The position numbers and the translations under genes were made by a program. This document shows positions 26,527 to 32,330 of a stretch of 37,912 bases of DNA, piece after piece. Each line of letters starts with the position of its first letter. Position 1 is the first letter of the stretch. Under the pieces are notes generated by a model. The model did not search any database. It was not told the DNA's origin and saw nothing but the letters and a program-made list of their open reading frames with translations. The DNA is from Candidatus Barnesiella excrementavium (GTDB lineage: Bacteria; Bacteroidota; Bacteroidia; Bacteroidales; Barnesiellaceae), in NCBI GenBank assembly GCA_019115485.1, contig DXDM01000045.1, positions 1 through 37,912 on the forward strand, read 5' to 3'.

Positions 26527-27557
26527 TACGGGCTGTAAAGAATCTTGAATACCAACTCTTTCAACAAGTCGCCGTCGTTGCTCGAAGCCCCTGAGCCTAT
26601 CCCCTTCGACCGGGCATCGTATTGCCGAATGAGGTCGATAATGTCGATGCACTTGAATGCATTGTAACTACGCATAGCAGTCGTGTAGTCGCGAGCCTGG
26701 TAGACCGAGCGCAGATTCAGTTCCTTGACCAAGCCGTTCTCCGACCGGTCGGCGGCAAAGAAACACAACAACAGATTTGAAAAGAAATTGAACAGGACAC
26801 TGATGGTCACCACCAGAGGATTGTTCTTGGGATTCTGTTCGAAATATTGTACGATTTGGGCTGCCTTCGATACGTTTCTTGTAACGATGGCGTTGAGCAG
26901 TTCATAGTTGTTGAAATCTTTGCTGACTCCCACATTGAGTTCCACCGCCTCGGGAGTGATGCGCGTGCTCCCCTCGGGCAGCGATATGGCCAGTTTATCG
27001 AGCTCTCCGCTCAAACGACTCAAATCGTTGCCCACAAAATCGGCCAGCATCGATACCGCCTTCGGGTCTATGGCCAGTTTTTTGGCTGCAACATAGGTAT
27101 TGATAAAAGCAGGCAACTGGTTGTCATACAGTTTTTTCGATTCATACACCAATCCTATTTTCTCGATACCGGCCAGTATTTTTTTGTTTTTCAACGAGCC
27201 GTTTTTATAGCAGATTACCAGAATTGTACTCATCAACGGCTTTTGCAGGTAGAAGGCGAGATTCTCTATTCCCCGGATATTCTGCGCCTCCTTGACGACG
27301 ATTAGCTGGTGCTCGGCCATCATGGGGAATCGCTTGGCGGCATTGACCACAATGGCAAAGTCGTCGACATCGGCCCCATAGAGAATGGTCTGATTGAAAT
27401 CCCGCTCGTTCTCTTTCAACGCATTTTCGATAATCGAGTCGCATATCAGGTCGATATAATACGATTCATCACCCATGAGCAGGTAGACGGGTTTGAATAT
27501 CTTTTTACGAATATCCTGTAAAATGGCAATATGCTGGTTGCTCTCTTTCTTGGCCAT
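26517..27557 (-). CDS. holA: DNA polymerase III delta subunit
   Basis: HolA is the clamp-loader subunit that opens the beta sliding clamp. The 346 residues cover the standard three-domain delta: the N-terminal region FKPVYLLMGDESYYIDLICD, the middle LNVGVSKDFNNYELLNAIV and the helical C-terminal domain ending FKILYSPYQK. Delta proteins are weakly conserved, but the GDExYYID and NDLSRLSGELDKL segments are characteristic. It starts three bases after the amn stop and thus forms an amn-holA transcript; the last ten bases overlap the PorT-like gene on the other strand. Confidence 0.92.
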   Translation of the reverse strand: MAKKESNQHIAILQDIRKKIFKPVYLLMGDESYYIDLICDSIIENALKENERDFNQTILYGADVDDFAIVVNAAKRFPMMAEHQLIVVKEAQNIRGIENLAFYLQKPLMSTILVICYKNGSLKNKKILAGIEKIGLVYESKKLYDNQLPAFINTYVAAKKLAIDPKAVSMLADFVGNDLSRLSGELDKLAISLPEGSTRITPEAVELNVGVSKDFNNYELLNAIVTRNVSKAAQIVQYFEQNPKNNPLVVTISVLFNFFSNLLLCFFAADRSENGLVKELNLRSVYQARDYTTAMRSYNAFKCIDIIDLIRQYDARSKGIGSGASSNDGDLLKELVFKILYSPYQK

Positions 27558-27560
27558 GGC

Positions 27561-28340
27561 TTAATCCTCGTCAAAGCGCAGATGTTTCACGGTGGTTCGT
27601 TTGTCTATAATCAATTTCAGAGCCTCTACCCCGATAAGCACATGCTCGTCGACAAAGTCACGGGTGATTTTCTTATCGCTTTCGGCCGTCTTTACACCGC
27701 TCGAAATCATGGGCTGATCCGAAATCAACAGCAGGGCTCCTACCGGAATCTGGTTGGCAAAGCCTACTGAGAAGAGGGTCGCCGTCTCCATATCGACTGC
27801 CATGCAGCGAATGCGGCGCAGATACTCCTTGAAATTATCGTCAAACTCCCACACCCGACGGTTGGTTGTGTAGACAGTCCCCGTCCAGTAATCGCGATGA
27901 TGGTTTCTCACGGCCGTGGAGACGGCTCGTTGCAACATGAAGGCGGGCAAAGCCGGGACTTCGGGCGGGAAATAGTCGTTCGAGGTACCCTCGCCCCGAA
28001 TGGCTGCGATAGGCAGTATGTAATCCCCCAATTTGTTTACCTTCTTGATGCCGCCGCATTTCCCCAGAAACAGGACAGCTTCGGGTTTTACAGCACTCAG
28101 CAGGTCCATGATGGTTGCGGCATTGGCACTACCCATGCCAAAGTTGATGATTGTGATACCTTCGGCCGATGCACTGGGCATATTGCTGTCCTCTCCCACG
28201 ATGGGGACGTGAAAATGGGAGGCGAATATCTCGACATATTTGGTAAAATTGGTTAGCAGAATATGCTTTGTAAATTCCTCGACAGGCCGCTGGGTATATC
28301 GGGGTAACCAATTTTCGACAATCTCTTGCTTTGTTTTCAT
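27561..28340 (-). CDS. amn: AMP nucleosidase (short Bacteroidales type)
   Basis: AMP nucleosidase cleaves AMP to adenine and ribose-5-phosphate. The 259-residue form is about half the length of the E. coli enzyme and consists of the phosphorylase-like catalytic domain alone: GITIINFGMGSANAATIMDL and AVLFLGKCGGIKKV for the phosphate/ribose site, MAVDMETATLFSVGF with the glutamate used by nucleoside phosphorylases, and VGALLLISDQPM. The start at 28340 (MKTKQEIVENWLPRYT) was preferred; a longer in-frame reading from 28778 runs antisense through the next gene. holA follows three bases after the stop. It diverges from the HSDR_N gene by 63 bases. Confidence 0.9.
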   Translation of the reverse strand: MKTKQEIVENWLPRYTQRPVEEFTKHILLTNFTKYVEIFASHFHVPIVGEDSNMPSASAEGITIINFGMGSANAATIMDLLSAVKPEAVLFLGKCGGIKKVNKLGDYILPIAAIRGEGTSNDYFPPEVPALPAFMLQRAVSTAVRNHHRDYWTGTVYTTNRRVWEFDDNFKEYLRRIRCMAVDMETATLFSVGFANQIPVGALLLISDQPMISSGVKTAESDKKITRDFVDEHVLIGVEALKLIIDKRTTVKHLRFDED

Positions 28341-28355
28341 AAATAGGTAATTTTG
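28326..28355 (+). promoter_or_regulatory. Promoter of the HSDR_N gene
   Basis: TAATTTTG (28348-28355) matches TAnnTTTG and a TTG at 28326-28328 lies 19 bases upstream. The -33 part falls within the first codons of divergent amn. Confidence 0.6.
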
Positions 28356-28403
28356 GAGTAAATTTACAGAAATAATTAGAAAGCACAAATTTTCATTTCC
28401 AAG

Positions 28404-28853
28404 ATGATTGAACTGAATCTGCCCTCCTACCCCTACAAATTGAAACAGGGGAAAGATAAACTCCTTATCTTCGACGAGTTGCGTCGGCGATATGTGACGC
28501 TTACACCCGAGGAGTGGGTGCGGCAACATTTTGTGGCCTATCTGGTGAATCAAAAGGGATTCCCCCGCGGATTGATAGGGAATGAAATATCGCTGACACT
28601 CAACAAATGCAACCGCCGGTGTGATACGGTGGTCTACGACCGCAACGGTAATCCGTTGTGCATAGCCGAATATAAGGCACCGCACATAGAAATCACTCAA
28701 AAGACCTTCGACCAAATCGTGCGTTACAACCGGGTGCTGCAAGTCAACTACCTGTTTGTTTCCAACGGACTTTCGCACTACTGTTGTCGCATCGACTACA
28801 CGACCAACAGCTATACCTTCTTGCCCGATATTCCTGTTTATACCGATTTATAG
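28404..28853 (+). CDS. Stand-alone HSDR_N (type I restriction R-subunit N-terminal-like) protein
   Basis: This 149-residue protein resembles the HSDR_N_2 domain, the nuclease part of type I restriction R subunits, but no helicase, methylase or specificity gene is present. The PD-(D/E)xK core appears intact: D74 in RCDTVVYD and E89-Y-K91 in IAEYKAP; upstream is VRQHFVAYLVNQKGFP, the helix that usually precedes the sheet. The gene is widespread in Bacteroidales near holA/amn, so it is probably not a restriction enzyme but a repair or RNA/DNA-processing protein; this is inference. The MGMT-family gene starts ten bases after its stop. Confidence 0.85.
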   Translation: MIELNLPSYPYKLKQGKDKLLIFDELRRRYVTLTPEEWVRQHFVAYLVNQKGFPRGLIGNEISLTLNKCNRRCDTVVYDRNGNPLCIAEYKAPHIEITQKTFDQIVRYNRVLQVNYLFVSNGLSHYCCRIDYTTNSYTFLPDIPVYTDL

Positions 28854-28863
28854 CCCCTGGACA

Positions 28864-29178
28864 ATGGCTCGAATTACCGATTCTTTCAAAGAACAAGTCT
28901 ATGCCGTGGTCGAGCAGATTCCTTGTGGAAAGGTACTGTCTTACCAATCGGTCGCTGTTCTGGCCGGTTATCCCCGATATGCTCGACAGGTGGGATACGT
29001 ACTGCGACAGGTACCCTCAAATCGGTTACTCCCCTGTCATCGAGTAGTAACCAGTATAGGTCGGCTCGTACCGCATTGGGCCGGGCAAAAAGAGCTTTTA
29101 CATGGGGAAGGAGTAGATTTTACCTCGCGGGGATATGTGAATATGAAACGGTTTGCCTGGCAATACAACGAACTGTAA
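28864..29178 (+). CDS. Small MGMT-family (alkyltransferase-like) DNA-binding protein
   Basis: At 104 residues this is only the C-terminal DNA-binding domain of O6-alkylguanine transferases. It contains the helix-turn-helix region VLSYQSVAVLAGYPRYARQVGYVLRQ (shortened here: SYQSVAVLAGYP), the LLPCHRVVTSIGRL motif with the active-site cysteine at C58, and QKELLHGEGVDF at the end. Many lone-domain proteins of this kind (ATL) replace the cysteine by tryptophan; this one keeps it, so repair by alkyl transfer is possible, but the missing N-terminal domain leaves this open. The start at 28864 (MARITDSFKEQVY) fits the family. It is ten bases after the HSDR_N gene. Confidence 0.88.
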   Translation: MARITDSFKEQVYAVVEQIPCGKVLSYQSVAVLAGYPRYARQVGYVLRQVPSNRLLPCHRVVTSIGRLVPHWAGQKELLHGEGVDFTSRGYVNMKRFAWQYNEL

Positions 29179-29182
29179 TTAA

Positions 29183-29228
29183 AAAGAGCCATATCCAACC
29201 CCGTTTACGGGTAGTGATACGGCTCTTT
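29183..29228. terminator. Bidirectional terminator between the MGMT-like gene and the secreted-protein gene
   Basis: AAAGAGCC pairs with GGCTCTTT, extended by TATC/GATA across one mismatch, with an inner CCCG/CGGG hairpin. T-runs follow on both strands (TTTTTAATT on the minus strand is the better one). Confidence 0.75.
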
Positions 29229-29301
29229 CTATCATTCGGGGCATTTTGTCTTTTGCCCTTTCCCATGAAAAAGAAGAGATTAAACCATACTCCTTATCGA
29301 A

Positions 29302-30186
29302 CTATCTATTAATGAATTTGAATACACTCTTTTCGGTCTTTACAATATAAATACCCTTGGCCAAATTGTCGAGATTCATTACGTTCCCCGAGACTGTATT
29401 GACCAATGCACCCGATAAATTGTATAACGACAACTCGTTTACTTGGCCTCCGACAATCTCAATGGCGCTACCCGTATAGATTATCTTTTCATTGTTTTCG
29501 GCTACCTTCTCAATTCCGGAGGCAGGGGTAGTCCCGTTATCGGTCAGATAAAAATCGTCCCATGAGAACTCTCCATCGGCTGTAACCTCCGTACCTTGAA
29601 TAATCCATATGTCTCTTTTGGCATAGGTCTCTTCCAGCGAAGAATAGATACAATTCTTGAAATCGATGCTGGTCTCCTCAATGAAATCAGACATCTCTAA
29701 ATCCAGTTCACACCAGGTATTATCTCGAGAGGTTACCAAATCGGTTATATCATACGAATACTGGGCACCATCTTTGTCTTGAAATTTAAACAGCAATTCA
29801 CCCTCATAATTGGTTTTGATAGCCATATGCAATGTCCAATCACCATTTACCTGAGTGAGATCGGCTACCTTCTCTTCCGCGCTTTCTTCAAGATGGTGAA
29901 TAGCTGAGAATTGACTTTTGCTTGCTGAAAATCCATATTGGCGATAACCGAATTGTCCGCCTTCAACAAAGCCTCCGCTGGCAGGATTGTAAGGGCCAAC
30001 CATGTTGTCCCAATTATTCATCTTGAAACCATTTCCATAACGGTAATCGGCTGTAACCAAGCCTTCTTCCACAGGGAGCGGTTGCTCACTCTTATCGGTA
30101 TAGGCAAAATAGATACGGGTTTCACCATTCATGGGAATGAGACACAACAAGCATAATGCACATACCAAAGTAAATTTCTTTTTCAT
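29302..30186 (-). CDS. Secreted protein of unknown function with a T9SS type A-like sorting tail
   Basis: A 294-residue exported protein (signal peptide MKKKFTLVCALCLLCLIPMN). The central part (about 25-205) is rich in aromatic and acidic residues, with GGFVEGGQFGYRQYGFS and the beta-like strand pattern of a jelly-roll/carbohydrate-binding module (ELLFKFQDKDGAQYSYDI; WCELDLEMSDFIEE); I cannot name a family. The C-terminal 70 residues (NELSLYNLSGALVNTV ... LDNLAKGIYIVKTEKSVFKF) match the type IX secretion C-terminal sorting domain, so it is probably exported by T9SS to the cell surface. The start at 30186 places MKKK at the N-terminus; a longer reading runs over the promoter. Confidence 0.78.
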   Translation of the reverse strand: MKKKFTLVCALCLLCLIPMNGETRIYFAYTDKSEQPLPVEEGLVTADYRYGNGFKMNNWDNMVGPYNPASGGFVEGGQFGYRQYGFSASKSQFSAIHHLEESAEEKVADLTQVNGDWTLHMAIKTNYEGELLFKFQDKDGAQYSYDITDLVTSRDNTWCELDLEMSDFIEETSIDFKNCIYSSLEETYAKRDIWIIQGTEVTADGEFSWDDFYLTDNGTTPASGIEKVAENNEKIIYTGSAIEIVGGQVNELSLYNLSGALVNTVSGNVMNLDNLAKGIYIVKTEKSVFKFINR

Positions 30187-30218
30187 AACGAGATTGTTTA
30201 AGGTTAATAATACAGTCT

Positions 30219-30226
30219 CAAATGTA
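30219..30226 (-). promoter_or_regulatory. -7 promoter box of the secreted-protein gene
   Basis: The minus strand reads TACATTTG, a full TAnnTTTG match, 33 bases before the start. A -33 box is not clear. Confidence 0.6.
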
Positions 30227-30272
30227 GCAGTTCTTATAAACAAGCCCAGCTGGTAACCCCTTAATTATCGGC

Positions 30273-30302
30273 AAATTCCTCGGGAACGTTCCCGAGGAAT
30301 TT
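30273..30302. repeat. 30-bp perfect palindrome
   Basis: AAATTCCTCGGGAAC is followed directly by its exact reverse complement with no spacer. It stands 46 bases upstream of the TACATTTG box of the secreted-protein gene, in a region without genes. Two smaller palindromes follow: TCCAA-AAA-TTGGA (30323-30335) and GGAAGCTTCC (30333-30342). It has no T-run after it on either strand, so it is not a typical terminator. An operator for a dimeric regulator is one possibility. Confidence 0.7.
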
Positions 30303-30401
30303 ACCCTCTCGTTCACTTTTAATCCAAAAATTGGAAGCTTCCGCGGAGTAAGTAAAGACCGCGCTCCCTTTGTGTGTTGATTGGCTAAAATGTACCTGAT
30401 T

Positions 30402-30410
30402 CCCCCCCCC
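30402..30410 (+). repeat. Nine-base C homopolymer
   Basis: C9 in the gene-free stretch between the palindrome and the RNA unit. The surrounding bases 30227-30450 hold no coding frame I can support. Confidence 0.6.
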
Positions 30411-30454
30411 TACGTTACTCCTTTAAGTTGAACGCGGGAACATAGTTCGAATAA

Positions 30455-30484
30455 AAAAGGCAACACTTGAAAGTGTCGCCTTTT
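30455..30484 (-). terminator. Terminator of the SRP RNA-tRNA-Thr unit
   Basis: AAAAGGC-A-ACACTT pairs with AAGTGT-C-GCCTTTT, with one mismatch and a tiny loop; on the minus strand a run TTTTTTATT follows. Its outer base touches the tRNA CCA end, so termination comes directly after the tRNA. Confidence 0.85.
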
Positions 30485-30560
30485 GGAGCCTCTTGTCGGA
30501 TTCGAACCAACGACCCCGAGATTACAAATCACGTGCTCTGGCCAACTGAGCTAAAGAGGC
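30484..30560 (-). tRNA. tRNA-Thr (anticodon UGU)
   Basis: A complete cloverleaf on the minus strand: acceptor stem GCCTCTT/AAGAGGC, D-arm GCTC-AGTTGGCCA-GAGC, anticodon loop TTTGTAA giving anticodon TGT (reads ACA), T-arm GTTGG-TTCGAAT-CCGAC, and an encoded CCA end at 30484-30486. The anticodon stem has a T-T mismatch that is also known in similar Bacteroidales tRNAs as I recall them. It lies four bases after the SRP RNA and shares its promoter. Confidence 0.97.
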
Positions 30561-30561
30561 A

Positions 30562-30663
30562 GGTGGGTAAGCTATCTACATCGCGCCGCTACAACCGGCT
30601 ACCCTTGCTGCGGTCAAGCCCTGGGGGATTCACAAGGAGCTGGCCGTATAGGACTTACCCGGG
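30562..30663 (-). ncRNA. ffs: Signal recognition particle RNA (small bacterial 4.5S type)
   Basis: The minus strand encodes an RNA of about 100 bases that folds back on itself: GGGTAAG near the 5' end pairs with CTTACCC near the 3' end. The apical part GTGAATCCCCCAGGGC-TTGA-CCGCAGCAAGGGTA (given here in pieces) carries the helix-8 elements CAGG and GCAGCAAGG that bind Ffh; a TTGA-type loop stands where E. coli has GGAA. It is preceded by a full promoter at 30666-30695 and followed by tRNA-Thr. The exact ends are estimates from the outer stem. It would work with Ffh to target membrane proteins during translation. Confidence 0.8.
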
Positions 30664-30665
30664 CA

Positions 30666-30695
30666 CAAAAGTAGATATTTTTTTGTAGATAGCAA
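30666..30695 (-). promoter_or_regulatory. Promoter of the SRP RNA-tRNA-Thr unit
   Basis: On the minus strand TACTTTTG (30666-30673) with a TTG (30693-30695) 19 bases upstream, an ideal spacing. The predicted start near 30661-30663 agrees with the 5' end of the SRP RNA. Confidence 0.8.
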
Positions 30696-30830
30696 TAGCT
30701 TTGTGTAAAAAAAATATCAATTTTTCTTATCTCTCTAAAAACGAAATATTTATAAGAAACGTATTTGAAACATTCCTTCTCCGCCCAATTTTATCGCCCG
30801 TTTATCTGCCGGTTGTTCGCTAAAAAAATC

Positions 30831-30838
30831 TACTTTTG
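30831..30838 (+). promoter_or_regulatory. -7 promoter box of bioB
   Basis: TACTTTTG matches TAnnTTTG, 44 bases before the bioB ATG. A TTG at 30813-30815 is closer than the usual -33 distance. I see no clear BirA-type operator. Confidence 0.6.
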
Positions 30839-30881
30839 TATTTCCAAAGCACGACAGATGCTGACCTAAAACTAGACAACT

Positions 30882-31841
30882 ATGCTGCAAGAAATCAAAA
30901 AACGTATATTGAACGGTGGCGAAATTACCCCAGACGAAGCTATTGATTTGGCTCTGCATGCCGACCGCCAGGAGCTATATACAGCCGCTGACGAAATTCG
31001 CCGTAAATTCTGCGACCGTACTCTCGACAGTTGTTCCATCATCAATGCCCGCTCGGGCCATTGTCCCGAGAATTGCAAATGGTGTGCCCAATCGGCTCAT
31101 TACAATACTCACATCGAAACATACGATGCTATTCCCGAGGAGGAGGCGATGAATCTGGCCCGGCTCCACGAATCGCAGGGCATCAAACGATTGTCGCTTG
31201 TGACCAGCGGCCGTAGCGTGCGGGGCGACGACCTCGACTATTTTTGCAGCCTGTACCGTCGTATGGGACGGGAGACGCATTTGAAACTATGCGCCTCGAT
31301 GGGATTGCTCAAACGGGAAGAGCTGCAAAAACTGAAAGAGGCCGGAGTGAAACGCTATCACTGCAATCTCGAAACGGCCTCGTCTTATTTCCCGGAGTTG
31401 TGTACGACACATACCTCGGAACAAAAAAAGGAGACGATACGTATGGCCCAAGAGGTGGGGCTGGAAATTTGCTCGGGTGGCATTATCGGTATGGGCGAGA
31501 CGATGCAGCAACGCATCGAACTGGCATTCGAGTTGAAAGAGTTGGGCGTTTGTTCCGTGCCGGTAAATATATTGAGTCCGATTCCGGGTACACCGTTGGA
31601 ACATACCGCCCCTATCGGCGACGAAGATATATTGGTGACTATTGCCATCTTCCGCCTGGTGTTGCCTCATGCCTTTATTCGCTTTGCCGGCGGTCGGGCC
31701 CGACTCTCGCGTGATACGCAAAAACAGGCTTTGCTGGCCGGCCTGAACGGGTTACTTATGGGCGACATGCTCACCACACTGGGCTCCGTGGTAAACGACG
31801 ACAAGGCTTTAATTGCCGAAGCCGGTTACAACCCGCTTTAA
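30882..31841 (+). CDS. bioB: Biotin synthase
   Basis: BioB is the radical-SAM enzyme that inserts sulfur into dethiobiotin. The 319-residue protein has the [4Fe-4S] motif C61-x3-C65-x2-C68 (GHCPENCKWCAQS), the further cysteines that hold the [2Fe-2S] sulfur donor in KLCASMGLL, YHCNLETA and EICSGGIIGMGE, and the arginine ligand in FAGGRARL. All are present, so it should be active. No other bio gene lies in the window, so the pathway is encoded elsewhere or biotin precursors are imported. It is flanked by its own promoter and terminator. Confidence 0.97.
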   Translation: MLQEIKKRILNGGEITPDEAIDLALHADRQELYTAADEIRRKFCDRTLDSCSIINARSGHCPENCKWCAQSAHYNTHIETYDAIPEEEAMNLARLHESQGIKRLSLVTSGRSVRGDDLDYFCSLYRRMGRETHLKLCASMGLLKREELQKLKEAGVKRYHCNLETASSYFPELCTTHTSEQKKETIRMAQEVGLEICSGGIIGMGETMQQRIELAFELKELGVCSVPVNILSPIPGTPLEHTAPIGDEDILVTIAIFRLVLPHAFIRFAGGRARLSRDTQKQALLAGLNGLLMGDMLTTLGSVVNDDKALIAEAGYNPL

Positions 31842-31894
31842 CAGACAAAAGTGGTTATTACAATCGGGGTATACCACTACCCTATTCACCTATA

Positions 31895-31929
31895 AAAAGG
31901 CTGTTGCCCATATGAAGCAGCAGCCTTTT
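31895..31929. terminator. Terminator after bioB (bidirectional)
   Basis: AAAAGGCTGTTGC pairs with GCAGCAGCCTTTT over 13 positions with one G-T wobble around a nine-base loop, 53 bases after the bioB stop. A T-run on the minus strand lets it also end the XRE transcript. Confidence 0.85.
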
Positions 31930-31969
31930 CCCGTCTATTCAAATCCAATTTCTCGGGTTCCCTAACGAT

Positions 31970-32170
31970 TCAGTCGCCGGGGTCCAACTGAAAGACTTGC
32001 TCAACCGATTTCTGGAACACTTGCGCAATTTTCAAGGCCAGGATAGTCGATGGGACAAACCTCCCGGTTTCGATGGCATTGATGGTTTGTCGGCTCACAC
32101 CGGTTGCATCGGCCAGTGCCTGCTGAGTCATGCGAAGTTCAGCCCGTTCGGCCCGTATCCTATTCTTCAT
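31970..32170 (-). CDS. Small XRE-family HTH transcriptional regulator
   Basis: This 66-residue protein is a single Cro/C1-type helix-turn-helix: LRMTQQALADATGVSRQTINAIE gives the HTH (quoted in part as MTQQALADATGVSRQT), followed by ILALKIAQVFQKSVEQVF. Regulators of this short class often sit next to a small membrane protein. Its ATG lies inside the last codons of the 56-residue membrane protein upstream (11-base overlap), so the two are translated together. It is the last gene in the minus-strand run and is followed by the terminator shared with bioB. Confidence 0.92.
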   Translation of the reverse strand: MKNRIRAERAELRMTQQALADATGVSRQTINAIETGRFVPSTILALKIAQVFQKSVEQVFQLDPGD

Positions 32171-32330
32171 ATCTCAACGATTTTTTCAGCCGCCACAACT
32201 TTACCTCATACACAATCAAAAAGACCAGCAAGACCGTGAATATATTCCCGATCATTACATACAGATAGTCGAGTTCATAGAAACAGAGGGCCGTCACGAC
32301 AACAAAGACCGTATTCAGATAAAGCGCCAT
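32160..32330 (-). CDS. 56-residue membrane protein coupled to the XRE regulator
   Basis: The minus strand encodes MALYLNTVFVVVTALCFYEL at the N-terminus, then a second hydrophobic segment (MIGNIFTVLLVFLIVYEV) and a basic tail KLWRLKKSLRYEE. Two membrane helices with a short acidic loop between them are predicted. The stop overlaps the XRE start by 11 bases, the usual arrangement for HTH/membrane-protein pairs of unknown role. An in-frame stop lies directly upstream, so ATG at 32330 is the first possible start; the gene overlaps the end of the broken protease gene by 16 bases. The N-terminus begins so close to the first helix that it may be a shortened form of a longer protein. Confidence 0.7.
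   Translation of the reverse strand: MALYLNTVFVVVTALCFYELDYLYVMIGNIFTVLLVFLIVYEVKLWRLKKSLRYEE

Noticed and set aside
28404-28853. Restriction-modification system
   Set aside because: Only the HSDR_N-like domain is present; no methylase, specificity or helicase gene lies nearby.
30467-30688. Plus-strand frame of 73 residues over the RNA unit (CRIRTNDPEITN...)
   Set aside because: It is the antisense of tRNA-Thr and SRP RNA; this is a well-known type of false protein.
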